This document shows, piece after piece, positions 52,591 to 61,294 of a stretch of DNA of 64,000 nt; position 1 is the stretch's first letter, and each line of letters begins with the position of its first letter. Position numbers and translations under genes: made by a program. Origin of the DNA: Luteibacter jiangsuensis (GTDB lineage Bacteria; Pseudomonadota; Gammaproteobacteria; Xanthomonadales; Rhodanobacteraceae); contig NZ_JAUSSK010000003.1 of the NCBI RefSeq assembly GCF_030812295.1, positions 779,803-843,802 of the forward strand, read 5' to 3'. Under the pieces are notes generated by a model. It made no database searches. It was not told where the DNA came from and saw nothing but the letters and a program-made list of their open reading frames with translations.

Positions 52591-53007
52591 ATGAACGAAA
52601 CGATCGATCTGATCCGCCGCTACTACGACGCCTTCAACCGCGGTGACTGGGCCTCGATGCTGGCCCTGCTCGACGAACATGTCGCGCACGACATCAACCA
52701 GGGCGGACGCGAAACCGGCCGAGACCGCTTCGCCGCTTTCCTGGAGCGCATGAACATGAGCTACAGCGAGCAGTTGAAGAACATCGTGGTGATGGCCAAC
52801 GAGACCGGTACACGTGCCGCCGCGGAATACGTGGTCCACGGCGTGTACAAGGCCACGGACGAAGGCCTGCCGCTGGCCCAGGGCCAGAGTTATGTCCTTC
52901 CGGGCGGCGCGTTTTTCGAAGTGGCCCAGGGCCACATCACCCGGATCAGCAACTACTACAACCTGGAAGACTGGCTGGCCCAGGTGCGCCGGGTGGAAGT
53001 CGACTGA
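52591..53007 (+). CDS. NTF2/SnoaL-like protein
   Basis: 138 residues of the cone-shaped NTF2 fold (IDLIRRYYDAFNRGDWASMLALLDEHVAHDINQGG, final ITRISNYYNLEDWLAQV). Such proteins are ketosteroid isomerase-related, enzymes or binding proteins. It starts 8 bases after frmA, so it is probably in that operon; a role in formaldehyde handling is possible but unproven. Confidence 0.87.
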   Translation: MNETIDLIRRYYDAFNRGDWASMLALLDEHVAHDINQGGRETGRDRFAAFLERMNMSYSEQLKNIVVMANETGTRAAAEYVVHGVYKATDEGLPLAQGQSYVLPGGAFFEVAQGHITRISNYYNLEDWLAQVRRVEVD

Positions 53008-53073
53008 AACCTTGAAGTGCCGGAAGACGGGCCGCAGGTCTGCTGCGACCCGTTTCTTCCACAAGGTTGCGCC

Positions 53074-54060
53074 ATGGCCTGGACCAATCCGCACTACGAC
53101 CGTTCCAAGGCGCACCATGCGCCGGAAGGCTTCCGCAACCTCGAGCCGGACACCCGCGAACCGGGTGGCCTGCAGCGCTGGCGCAAGGAGCGCAAGGAGC
53201 AGGGGCTGCCGCGGCCACCCACGGAGGGCTACGACGCGTTCGTCCGCCGCTGGTGGCAGCGCGCGGATGTCGGCGGTACCGACGATGCCGCTTGGTGGCT
53301 GGGGCATGCGACCGCACTCGTCCGTCATCGCGGGCTGACCGTGCTCACCGATCCGGTGCTTGGACGGCGCGCTTCACCCGTGCCGTTCGCGGGCCCGGCG
53401 CGCCGGACCCCGCCACCGGTGGATGTTGCCGGCCTGCCTCCGGTCGACGTCGTGCTGATTTCGCACAACCACTACGACCATCTCGATGCCGGCACGGTGC
53501 GTGCACTATCGCGCCGGTTTCCACAGGCCGTGTTCCTCGTGCCGCTCGGATTGAAGGCATGGTTCGACCGTCGGCGCATCGGCAACGTGCGTGAACTGGA
53601 CTGGTGGGCGAGCACGGACGTGCGTGGCGCGATGTTCACCTTCGTGCCCGCCCGTCATTGGAGCGCGCGAACGCTGTGGGACCGCAACCGCTCGCTCTGG
53701 GGTGGCTGGGTGATGGCGCAGGAGAGTTTCCGCTTCTGGTTCGCGGGCGACACCGGCTACTCGGACAAGCTGGCCGAGATCGGGCGCCGTGCCGGCCCGA
53801 TCGACCTCGCCGCGATCCCGATCGGCGCGTATGCGCCACGCTGGTTCATGCGTGGCCAGCATGTCGATCCGGCGGAGGCGCTGCGCCTGCATCGGGAAAT
53901 CGGCTGTCAGCGGTCGATCGCGATCCACTGGGGCGCGTTCGAGCTGGCCGACGACCAACTGGACGAGCCACCGCGCCTGTTGGGTGAAGCGCTCGCGGAG
54001 GCGGGGATGGAGACGGATGAATTCATGTTGCTCAGCATCGGCGGCCGAATTGCGCTCTAA
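53074..54060 (+). CDS. MBL-fold metallohydrolase (NAPE-PLD/RomA-like)
   Basis: 328 residues from ATG 53074. The metallo-beta-lactamase metal site is ISHNHYDHLD, with further ligands in PARHWSART, FAGDTGYSD and IHWGAFEL. The N-terminal region (HHAPEGFRNLEP and W-R-K stretch) and the ALVRHRGLTVLTDPVL segment match the subgroup related to N-acyl-phosphatidylethanolamine phospholipase D. It may act on lipids or lactones. Third gene of the apparent frmA unit; its TAA overlaps an ATG of the next frame. Confidence 0.9.
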   Translation: MAWTNPHYDRSKAHHAPEGFRNLEPDTREPGGLQRWRKERKEQGLPRPPTEGYDAFVRRWWQRADVGGTDDAAWWLGHATALVRHRGLTVLTDPVLGRRASPVPFAGPARRTPPPVDVAGLPPVDVVLISHNHYDHLDAGTVRALSRRFPQAVFLVPLGLKAWFDRRRIGNVRELDWWASTDVRGAMFTFVPARHWSARTLWDRNRSLWGGWVMAQESFRFWFAGDTGYSDKLAEIGRRAGPIDLAAIPIGAYAPRWFMRGQHVDPAEALRLHREIGCQRSIAIHWGAFELADDQLDEPPRLLGEALAEAGMETDEFMLLSIGGRIAL

Positions 54061-54092
54061 TGGCGGCCTTCCCGCCGCATAGCCGCCTCCCC

Positions 54093-54317
54093 ATGCCGTT
54101 CCATGAATTCCGCCTCGAAGGCGAGTACGTCGAGCTCAACCTCCTTCTGAAACTCACCGGCATCGCCGCCAGCGGAGGGGAAGGCAAGCACATGGTCGCC
54201 GACGGCCTGGTCACGGTGGACGGTGTGGTCGAGTTGCGCAAGACCTACAAGGTGCGCGCAGGACAGCTGGTGAGGATCGGCGACAACGAGATCAGCGTGC
54301 TTCCCGAGATCGATTGA
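54093..54317 (+). CDS. S4-domain RNA-binding protein (YbcJ-like)
   Basis: 74 residues from ATG 54093, the start that fits the family; an ATG at 54060 overlapping the previous stop is also possible. S4 pattern: YVELNLLLKLTGIAASGGEGKHMVADGLVTVDGVVELRKTYKVRAGQLVRIG. Small S4 proteins bind structured RNA, often ribosomal. Ends just before a bidirectional terminator. Confidence 0.9.
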   Translation: MPFHEFRLEGEYVELNLLLKLTGIAASGGEGKHMVADGLVTVDGVVELRKTYKVRAGQLVRIGDNEISVLPEID

Positions 54318-54342
54318 CACCTTATGCCCAACAGGGCATGAA

Positions 54343-54376
54343 AAAACCCGGCGCCTCACGGCGCCGGGTTTTTTCG
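54343..54376. terminator. Bidirectional terminator between convergent genes
   Basis: A 13-bp stem AAAACCCGGCGCC/GGCGCCGGGTTTT with loop TCAC. T tracts occur on both strands, so it can serve the S4 gene and the leftward gene that ends at 54392. Confidence 0.92.
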
Positions 54377-54391
54377 TTCATGCGCTTGCGA

Positions 54392-54676
54392 TCACATGCC
54401 CGACGTGGAGGACTTCGCCGGTTCGGTCGAGGTGCCGCTCTTCTTGTGTTTCTTGTGGGTCGACTTCATGGAATCGCTGGCGCCGGATTTCATCGAGTCG
54501 TGGCTCATCGAATCCTGGCTCATGGAGTCGCCGGTCTTCTTCATCGAATCGTTGGTCGTCTGCGTAGGCGTGGCGGCGGTCGACGCCGGTGTGGGTGTGG
54601 CGCTTTGGGCGAGGGCTGCGCCGCTCACGGTCATACAACCAGCCAGCATGGCGAGGATCAGTTTCGTGTTGCGCAT
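54392..54676 (-). CDS. Exported protein with repeated DSM motifs
   Basis: 94 residues from ATG 54676. Signal peptide (NTKLILAMLAGCMTVSGAALA), then a low-complexity Thr/Ala/Pro linker, five DSM units (NDSMKK, GDSMSQ, DSMSH, DSMKS, SDSMKS) and a Lys/His tail. Similar small periplasmic proteins are frequent in Xanthomonadales and Burkholderiales, function unknown; the Met/His content could allow metal binding. The upstream 54677-54906 region has no gene. Confidence 0.75.
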   Translation of the reverse strand: MRNTKLILAMLAGCMTVSGAALAQSATPTPASTAATPTQTTNDSMKKTGDSMSQDSMSHDSMKSGASDSMKSTHKKHKKSGTSTEPAKSSTSGM

Positions 54677-54906
54677 GACGAAATCTCCTGGAACTTTGTG
54701 GCGCCTGGGGAACATCGCGATGCATGGCGCGAAAAAGCATCGCTCCCGGTAAGACCTTAAGACCGGACCTTGCGGGGTTTGCTGACGCTATTCCTTTTTC
54801 GATGAATGTTGCTCTTGCAAAGCAGCAATTCGCGGGGAACCGTTCAGGAGAAAATTAGCTACGGTTAAGTGACGGCAAGGGTCGTGCCACGTGAGCGTTG
54901 GATCAC

Positions 54907-57900
54907 TTAGTGGAAGTCGCGCGACACGGAGGCCATGGCCGGCAGCAGGTCGCTGAAATCGTGCAGCCGGCTCGCCACGAGGTGGCGCACACCGTCGATC
55001 GATTGCCATCGTCCATCGACCGCCAGCAACACGGCATCGAGCAAGGCTTGTCGGCACGCTTCGGCGACCTTCGGCCTTACGATCACATTGACCTGGCCGG
55101 TTTCATCCTCGAGCGTGACGAAGGTGATTCCACTGGCGGTCTGCGGCCGCTGGCGCACGGTCACCAGGCCCGCGTGGCGCAGCCAGGCGCCATTGCGCTC
55201 CCGCTCGAGATCGCTGGCCCGGCGCGCCCGCCGCGCCAGCAAGTTCTTGCGAATGAGGCTCAGGGGATGCGCGGCGAGTGAGAGGCCATGCGTGGCGTAG
55301 TCGGCGAAAACGTTTTCCGTGAGCGTGGGTGGGCGGAGCGTGGGGCGCGCCTCGGCCACCATGTCGATCAAGGGCAGGCTGCGCTCGATGCCGGAACTCT
55401 CCCAGCGCGCGCGGTGGCGATGTCCACTGAGCAGGCGCAGTGCGCCGGCATCGGCGAGGCGTTCGCGTTCGAAGCGAGTCATGCCGGCGCGGCGGGAAAG
55501 ATCGGCCAGGTCGCGCAGGGGCGCTTCCGTGCGTGCGGCCGCGATGCGCGTGCCGAGTCCGGCGGACAACCCGTTGATCAGGCGCAGGCCGAGTCGCAAG
55601 GCATATGTGCCCGGCTTCCCGGTGATGGGTTCGAGCGTGCAATCCCAGTCACTGGCGGTGACATCGGGCGGCCGTACTTCCACGCCGTGCCGGCGCGCGT
55701 CGGCGACGAGCTGCGCGGGCGCATAGAAGCCCATGGGCTGGCTGTTGAGCAGCGCGCAGGTGAAGATTTCCGGATGGTGACACTTCAGGTACGAGGAGGC
55801 GTAGGCGATCAGGGCGAAACCGGCCGCATGCGATTCGGGAAAGCCATAACTGCCGAAGCCCTGGATCTGGTCGATGATCTGCTGGGTGAATTCGGGGGAA
55901 TAGTTGTTCTTCGCCATGTTGCGGCGAATCCTTGGCTCGAATTTTTCCAGGCCGCCACGGCGTTTCCACGCCGCCATGGAACGGCGCAACTCGTCCGATT
56001 CGCCTGCCGTGAAATCGGCCACCACTTGCAGGAGGGCCATCACCTGTTCCTGGAAGATGGGCACGCCAAGCGTGCGTTGGAGCACATCGCGCACGCCCGG
56101 TTCGTAAGCGATGTCTTCCTTGGGCAGTTTTCGCCGTTGCAGGAAGGGATGGACCATGCCGCCCTGGATAGGCCCGGGACGGACGATCGCGACCTGGATC
56201 ACCAGGTCGTAGTATTCCTTCGGCAACAGGCGCGGCAGCATCGACATCTGCGCGCGTGATTCGATCTGGAACACGCCCACCGTGTCCGCTTTCTGGATCA
56301 TCGCGTAGGTCGGGCCATCGTCCATGGGAATGTCGGCGAGGCGGCGGTAGTCGATGCCGCGATGCTTGCGCAACAGGTCGATCGCCTTGCGCATGCAGGT
56401 GAGCATGCCCAGGGCGAGGCAGTCGACCTTGAGCAGTTTCATGGTTTCCAGGTCGTCCTTGTCCCACTGGATGATCGTGCGGTCGTCCATCGCGGCGTTC
56501 TCCACCGGTACGAGATGGTGCAGCGGCGTATCGGAGATGACGAAGCCGCCCACGTGCTGCGACAGGTGGCGGGGCATGCCGTTGAGTTCTTCCACCAGCA
56601 CCATGAGCTGGCGGATGGTGCGACTGGTGATGTCGAAGCCTCGTTCGCTCAGGCGCAGGGCGATGGATACCTCGCCATGCGCATGCGAATAGGCCCGGCT
56701 CAACTGGTCGAGCTGGTCTTCGGAAAGGCCCAGTGCCCGGCCCACGTCACGCGCGGCGCTCTTGTGCCGGTAGCTGATGACCGTGGCGGCGAGCGCGGCC
56801 CGGTCGCGACCATACTTGTTGAACACGTACTGCAGGACTTCCTCGCGTCGCTCGTGTTCGAAGTCCACATCGATGTCGGGCGGTTCGTCGCGCTCGATCG
56901 AAATGAAGCGCTCGAACAGGGTGGATATCTGCGCGGGATTCACCTCGGTGATACCCAGGCAGAAGCAGACCACCGAATTGGCCGCCGAGCCACGGCCCTG
57001 GCAGAGGATGTTCTTCGAGCGTGCGAACCGGACGATGTCCTGCACGGTGAGGAAGAAGGCCTCGTATTTCATGTGGGCGATGAGTTCGAGTTCCTTCTCG
57101 ATGCGCTCGACGATCGTGGGCGCGATACCCTCGGGCCAGCGCGTTGCGGCGCCTTCATAGGCGAGCTGGCGAAGGTAGGCCGGCGCATCGAGGCCTTCCG
57201 GAACCAGCTCGCGCGGATAGACATAGTTGATGTCGCGCAGGTCGAAGCCGGTGCAGCGCGCGGCGACGGCGAGGGTTTCATCGATGATGTCGCGCGGATA
57301 GATGCGGGCGATCGTTTCGCGTCGGCGCAGGTGGCGCTCGCCGTTGGGGAACAGGTCGTGCCCGGCCTCGGATACGGGTTTGTTGAGCCTGATGGCGGTC
57401 ATGATGTCCTGCAACGCGCGCCGGCGGCGCAGGTGCATGTGGACGTCCCCCGCGGCGACGCAGGGCAGGCCGTGGCGTTCGCCGAGATCGCGCAGGGCCG
57501 CCAGTTCGGCATCGTCGTGCTGGCCGCGGTGCAGTTCCACGGCGAGCCAGGCACGACCATGGAAATGAGCTGACACCCAGGCCGCGCGATCTTCATGCGT
57601 GGCCGCATCGTTGGCCGGGAGGGGGCCGGGTGCCCAGAGTACGCCGAGGCCTGGCCCGAGGCATTCGAAGTCGCCACGGTCCAACTCGTAGCAACCTTTC
57701 GATGCGCGACGGCGGCCGAGCGTGATGATCCGGCACAATTCGGCGTAGCCCGCCTGGTTTTCCACCAGCAGGATCATCACGGTGCCGTCGGTGAGACGGA
57801 ACTCGCTGCCGACGATGAGAGGGACGCCGGTTTCCAGCGATGCCTCCAGGCCACGCACGATGCCCGAAAGCGAGCATTCGTCGGTGATGGCGAGTGCCGT

Positions 57901-58053
57901 GTAACCGATGTCCTTCGCCCGCTCGAACAACTCGTGCGCACGGGATGCGCCACGCTGGAAACTGAAGTCGCTGAGTGCGTGCAGTTCGGCATAGGCGGGG
58001 ACGGCGGTGTCCTCGTCGTTGGCGGGTGTCAGGTGGGATGTATCGATCTTCAT
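54907..58053 (-). CDS. dnaE2: Error-prone DNA polymerase DnaE2 (ImuC)
   Basis: 1048 residues from ATG 58053. PHP domain at the start (YAELHALSDFSFQRGASRAHELFERA), then the C-family polymerase palm with the catalytic acidic pair in PPDIDVDFEHERREEV and later FGSYGFPESHAAGFALIAYASSYLKCHHP, and an OB domain near the end. It lacks the C-terminal beta-binding and tau-binding tail of DnaE1, as DnaE2 proteins do. It does translesion synthesis as part of the mutasome with ImuA and ImuB. Last gene of the lexA2-imuA-imuB-dnaE2 operon, 13 bases after imuB. Confidence 0.97.
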   Translation of the reverse strand: MKIDTSHLTPANDEDTAVPAYAELHALSDFSFQRGASRAHELFERAKDIGYTALAITDECSLSGIVRGLEASLETGVPLIVGSEFRLTDGTVMILLVENQAGYAELCRIITLGRRRASKGCYELDRGDFECLGPGLGVLWAPGPLPANDAATHEDRAAWVSAHFHGRAWLAVELHRGQHDDAELAALRDLGERHGLPCVAAGDVHMHLRRRRALQDIMTAIRLNKPVSEAGHDLFPNGERHLRRRETIARIYPRDIIDETLAVAARCTGFDLRDINYVYPRELVPEGLDAPAYLRQLAYEGAATRWPEGIAPTIVERIEKELELIAHMKYEAFFLTVQDIVRFARSKNILCQGRGSAANSVVCFCLGITEVNPAQISTLFERFISIERDEPPDIDVDFEHERREEVLQYVFNKYGRDRAALAATVISYRHKSAARDVGRALGLSEDQLDQLSRAYSHAHGEVSIALRLSERGFDITSRTIRQLMVLVEELNGMPRHLSQHVGGFVISDTPLHHLVPVENAAMDDRTIIQWDKDDLETMKLLKVDCLALGMLTCMRKAIDLLRKHRGIDYRRLADIPMDDGPTYAMIQKADTVGVFQIESRAQMSMLPRLLPKEYYDLVIQVAIVRPGPIQGGMVHPFLQRRKLPKEDIAYEPGVRDVLQRTLGVPIFQEQVMALLQVVADFTAGESDELRRSMAAWKRRGGLEKFEPRIRRNMAKNNYSPEFTQQIIDQIQGFGSYGFPESHAAGFALIAYASSYLKCHHPEIFTCALLNSQPMGFYAPAQLVADARRHGVEVRPPDVTASDWDCTLEPITGKPGTYALRLGLRLINGLSAGLGTRIAAARTEAPLRDLADLSRRAGMTRFERERLADAGALRLLSGHRHRARWESSGIERSLPLIDMVAEARPTLRPPTLTENVFADYATHGLSLAAHPLSLIRKNLLARRARRASDLERERNGAWLRHAGLVTVRQRPQTASGITFVTLEDETGQVNVIVRPKVAEACRQALLDAVLLAVDGRWQSIDGVRHLVASRLHDFSDLLPAMASVSRDFH

Positions 58054-58066
58054 GGCGAAGAAGGAG

Positions 58067-59476
58067 TCAGGCGAACCAGCCGTGCAGCATCCAGCCGTCG
58101 AGGGTGCCGGGGGGCAGGTAGGCCCAGGCTTGCTGCCCGTGCACGGTGCGCACGATGTAGTAATCGCGCCGTGCGTCGTCGCCATCCCACCAGCCGCTCT
58201 CGATGCGCTCGGGGCCGGCCAGGACGGCCGCCGGGTCGGGGCGCATCGGCATCGGTCGTGGCAGCAACCAGAGCGGACGGCGCCGGCGCGGCAGCGAGAC
58301 CGTGGCACCGGGCGTGCCGTAACGCGAGGCACGTTCGGGGCGATGGTCGGCCACCAGCGCGATCTGGCGCAGCGCCGCATCGCCCAGGCGTGCGCGCAGC
58401 CGTTCGTCGAGCGCGGGCCAGTCGAGGCCGTCACCGCGGACCGGTTCGAACAGGTCGCGCAGCGGTGGCCGGAACACCGGCAATTCCTCGGCATCGAGTT
58501 CGATCGCACGCGCCGGGGCTGGCAACGTGACGCGCTCCAACCGTGTACGGGCCAGTTCGAACAGGCGCTCGGCATCGCGTTGCGGCGCGGCCATGGCGAC
58601 CACGACACGGGTGGATTCGCCGCGTGCATGATCGAGGGTGAGGGTGAAACGCTGCACGCCTCCGTCGCGCGCGGCCAGCAGGTTCGCCAGTGCGCGGGTG
58701 AGGCGGCGCAGGGGAAACAGCAGTGGCTGGCTGCCATCCAGTTCGCCGTCGAACTCGATCTTCTGGCGGAAGTTGGCCGGCGGCTGCCAGGCGGGCAGGG
58801 CGTCGGCGGCTTCCCCACGGATGCGATCAAGCCAGTTCACGCCTTCGCGCCCGATGCGCCGGGTGAGTTCCGGGCGTGGCAGGCGGAAAACCTCCTCCAG
58901 GCGGCGAAAGCCCATGGCATGCAGCGATGTCACCGTGGCGACGGGCAGCCCACTCTGGTTCAGCGGCAAGGCGCCCAGCATGCGCCGCACGCCTTCGCGC
59001 TCCGGCAGCACCATGCCGTCGGCATGGGCGGCGAACACCCAGGAAGCGGCGGCGAACGGCGTCGCCGCCAGCGTATGCGCATGACCTTGCGCGGCGAGCC
59101 CGCTGCGCAGGCGCTCCGCCAGCACGGGCCAGCCGTCGAACAGGCGCAGGCTGGCACCGACTTCCATCAGGATCGCGTGCGGTGGAACCAGGCTCACGTG
59201 GCCGCTGAACTGGTAGCACCAGGCGGCTAGTTCGGCGAGCAGCCGGCCTTCCGCATCGGGATCGCGGGGGCGTACTTCCAGGGAGGAGCACAAGGCACGG
59301 GCGGCGGCGAGACTTTGTCCACGGCGCACACCATGGGTGGTGGCTTCGGCGTTAGCCGCGGCGATCAGGCGTTGGCGGGTCCGATGGTCGAGCAAGGCAG
59401 AGGGGCCTGCCTCCGGTGTCGCGGCGAAGGCGGCGGAGAACGCCAGGCCGGGAAAGCGGAGACAGGCCCAAAGCAT
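58067..59476 (-). CDS. imuB: ImuB, Y-family polymerase-like mutasome subunit
   Basis: 469 residues. The Y-family fold is recognisable (CLRFPGLAFSAAF, THGVRRGQSLAAARALC, SLRLFDGWPVLAERLR) but the catalytic acidic residues are missing, as in all ImuB proteins: it is a scaffold that brings DnaE2 and ImuA to the beta clamp. A C-terminal tail of the ImuB type (PRRRRPLWLLPRPMPM, WWDGDDARRDYYIVRTV) is present. Starts 73 bases after imuA. Confidence 0.95.
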   Translation of the reverse strand: MLWACLRFPGLAFSAAFAATPEAGPSALLDHRTRQRLIAAANAEATTHGVRRGQSLAAARALCSSLEVRPRDPDAEGRLLAELAAWCYQFSGHVSLVPPHAILMEVGASLRLFDGWPVLAERLRSGLAAQGHAHTLAATPFAAASWVFAAHADGMVLPEREGVRRMLGALPLNQSGLPVATVTSLHAMGFRRLEEVFRLPRPELTRRIGREGVNWLDRIRGEAADALPAWQPPANFRQKIEFDGELDGSQPLLFPLRRLTRALANLLAARDGGVQRFTLTLDHARGESTRVVVAMAAPQRDAERLFELARTRLERVTLPAPARAIELDAEELPVFRPPLRDLFEPVRGDGLDWPALDERLRARLGDAALRQIALVADHRPERASRYGTPGATVSLPRRRRPLWLLPRPMPMRPDPAAVLAGPERIESGWWDGDDARRDYYIVRTVHGQQAWAYLPPGTLDGWMLHGWFA

Positions 59477-59549
59477 GACTGCGTAGGAAGGGCGACGACG
59501 GCGCGTCCGTCATGACGGCGTGGAGAACGCGGCGTCATGAAGGAAACCA

Positions 59550-60179
59550 TCAGGCCCGCATGCGCAGCAGTGGAGCGGTGGTGGTCAGCAGGCCACGCGA
59601 CTTGAGCACGTCGACATAGGTGGCCTCGTCGCTGTTGCTGACCTTGAGCCGCAGCGCAGCCGGGCTGTTCTGCGCGGCATGTGCGGCGGGCCGGAAAATC
59701 ATGGCGCAGGCATCGCCGCTTTCGGCGGCCAGTTGCAAGCGCCGCAGGCTGCGGTAATCGATATCCGGCAACCAGCCGACCACGGCACCGCAGCAACCCG
59801 AACGCAGGCACTGTTCCATGCTCCAGGCGGCTTCGGTGCTGCCGGCCTGGATCTCGTGCAGGAAACGCAGGTCCACGCCGGCGGCGGCGAGGGCGGGTGC
59901 ATAGGGCAAGTAGGGCGGCGCGACGAAGATCACCCGGCGGTGTTCCTGGGTGAGTGCCGCCAGCGCGGGCATCACCAGGTCCAGTTCACCGAGGCCATCG
60001 TGTTCGAACAGGATCTCGCTGAGCGCGCCTTGCGGCCAGCCCCCACCCGGTAGCTTCGCATCCAGCGAGGTCCAGCCCGTGGACAGCGCGCGCACGCGCG
60101 GCTGACGGTCGGCGGAACGGCGCCAGATACCGGGGTGGTCGAGCACCTGGGCGAGGGTCGGGGTGGCGATGGCGTTCAT
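59550..60179 (-). CDS. imuA: ImuA, RecA-like mutasome accessory protein
   Basis: 209 residues. RecA/SulA-like core with TGWTSLDAKLPGGGWPQGALSEIL, where RecA has its Walker A; the P-loop Lys-Thr is missing, as usual for ImuA. It modulates RecA and assists DnaE2/ImuB mutagenesis. It begins 2 bases after lexA2, so the two are co-translated closely. Confidence 0.94.
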   Translation of the reverse strand: MNAIATPTLAQVLDHPGIWRRSADRQPRVRALSTGWTSLDAKLPGGGWPQGALSEILFEHDGLGELDLVMPALAALTQEHRRVIFVAPPYLPYAPALAAAGVDLRFLHEIQAGSTEAAWSMEQCLRSGCCGAVVGWLPDIDYRSLRRLQLAAESGDACAMIFRPAAHAAQNSPAALRLKVSNSDEATYVDVLKSRGLLTTTAPLLRMRA

Positions 60180-60181
60180 GG

Positions 60182-60808
60182 TCAGGTCCTACGGATGATG
60201 CCGACGTAACGCCCTTCGATGGCGAACGCGTGGCGGCGAGGGTCGACTTCGATCGGCGTGAAGTCGGGGTTTTCGGGCAACAACAGGAGACGGTCGCGTT
60301 CGTGCTTCAACCGCTTCACGGTGACTTCGTCGTCGAGGCGGGCCACGACGATCTGGCCGTCGCTGGCGGTGGCCGTCTTGTGCACGGCCAGGAGGTCGCC
60401 GTCGAGAATGCCGACATCGCGCATGCTCATGCCGACGACGCGCAGGAGGTAGTCGGCGCGCGGTCGGAACAGCGCGGGGTCGACCTCCAGTTGCGCCTCG
60501 ATATTTTCCTCGGCGAGGATGGGCGAACCGGCGGCGACACGCCCGATGAGTGGCAGGTCGTTCGCGGCGGCCATGCGCAGCAGGGCGGCGTTGCCGGCCG
60601 GGAGGCGTAGCCCGCGATGTTGCGGCGAGCGCTCCAGCACGCCTTTACGTACCAGGGACTCCACGCAGGCCTGGGCGGAACTGTGGCTGGAGAAGCCGAG
60701 GGCGTCGGCGATCTCCCGCAGCGTCGGCGGCAGGCCTTGCGCCCGCAGGTATTCCTGCAGGAAGGCGAGGGTCTTTTGCTGGCGCTCGGTAAGGGTAGGT
60801 GTCGACAT
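60182..60808 (-). CDS. lexA: LexA-type SOS repressor (LexA2)
   Basis: 208 residues. N-terminal winged HTH (LTERQQKTLAFLQEYLRAQGLPPTLREIADALGFSSHSSAQACVESL), Ala-Gly cleavage site in GRVAAGSPI, catalytic Ser in VVGMSMRDVGI and Lys in VTVKRLK. The ATG at 60808 is set by the operator three bases upstream. It represses the imuA-imuB-dnaE2 operon it heads until RecA-stimulated self-cleavage. The chromosome probably has another LexA elsewhere. Confidence 0.95.
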   Translation of the reverse strand: MSTPTLTERQQKTLAFLQEYLRAQGLPPTLREIADALGFSSHSSAQACVESLVRKGVLERSPQHRGLRLPAGNAALLRMAAANDLPLIGRVAAGSPILAEENIEAQLEVDPALFRPRADYLLRVVGMSMRDVGILDGDLLAVHKTATASDGQIVVARLDDEVTVKRLKHERDRLLLLPENPDFTPIEVDPRRHAFAIEGRYVGIIRRT

Positions 60809-60810
60809 GC

Positions 60811-60822
60811 GTACATTTGTAC
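60811..60822. promoter_or_regulatory. LexA2-type operator
   Basis: GTACATTTGTAC, a GTAC-N4-GTAC dyad whose edge lies two bases from the lexA2 start codon. It fits the GTAC-N4-GTGC-like boxes described for the second LexA of Pseudomonas and Xanthomonadales. Confidence 0.75.
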
Positions 60823-60865
60823 AGATGTCGGCGAAGCGGCGCAAGGGGAAAATCGTGTCGTGCCT

Positions 60866-60949
60866 GGCGGGAGCCGACCGTGTCGGCGATGGGTGCTTGC
60901 CACAACCTGGCCCGCTGCCGCGGGATCGCCGACAAGGTCGGCTCCCACC
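60866..60949. repeat. Pair of inverted REP-like elements
   Basis: 60869-60890 and 60925-60946 are reverse complements of each other except for one central base, with 34 bases between. They share the core of the element at 39408-39429. The pair can form a long hairpin between the SOS operon and the MFS operon, as BIME elements do. Confidence 0.85.
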
Positions 60950-61015
60950 CGGTCTCGGCAAGGGCACGTGGCACGGCGAGCGGTGCTCTTTCCTTCCAGC
61001 CCACCCCCGTGTCCA

Positions 61016-61153
61016 GAGAGCTGCCGGGCGCCACCCCCGCCCGACCGTCCGAGCCCGCCGGGGCGCAGCCATCGGACACGGCCGCGCCAGCGGCTTTCCT
61101 TACCCAAGGGACGGCGACTACCGTCGCGCCGAGGGTGGCGCCCGGCAGCTCTC
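61016..61153. mobile_element. MITE-like repeat with 21-bp perfect terminal inverted repeats
   Basis: 61016-61036 (starting GAGAGCTGCCGGGCGCC) is the exact reverse complement of 61133-61153, with 96 GC-rich bases between that themselves hold smaller dyads. No coding frame inside is credible. It looks like a non-autonomous repeat of the kind scattered in Xanthomonadales genomes. The bases from 61154 to 61294 hold the promoter of the MFS gene. Confidence 0.65.
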
Positions 61154-61294
61154 CTCGCCGCACACAACGAACGCGAGGGCGAGGCCGAGCCAAGCACCGC
61201 CCCCTCTCGCGAGAAACAAAACATGCCCAAAGAGCTTGCACGTTTATGCACGTTTTCATACATTGATGCGCATTCGTCATCCATGGAAGTCCGC

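Noticed and set aside
60645..61280. Minus-strand frame upstream of lexA2 as a gene
   Set aside because: It is made of the lexA 5' shadow, the REP pair and the MITE-like repeat; the same peptide-like strings recur wherever such repeats occur.
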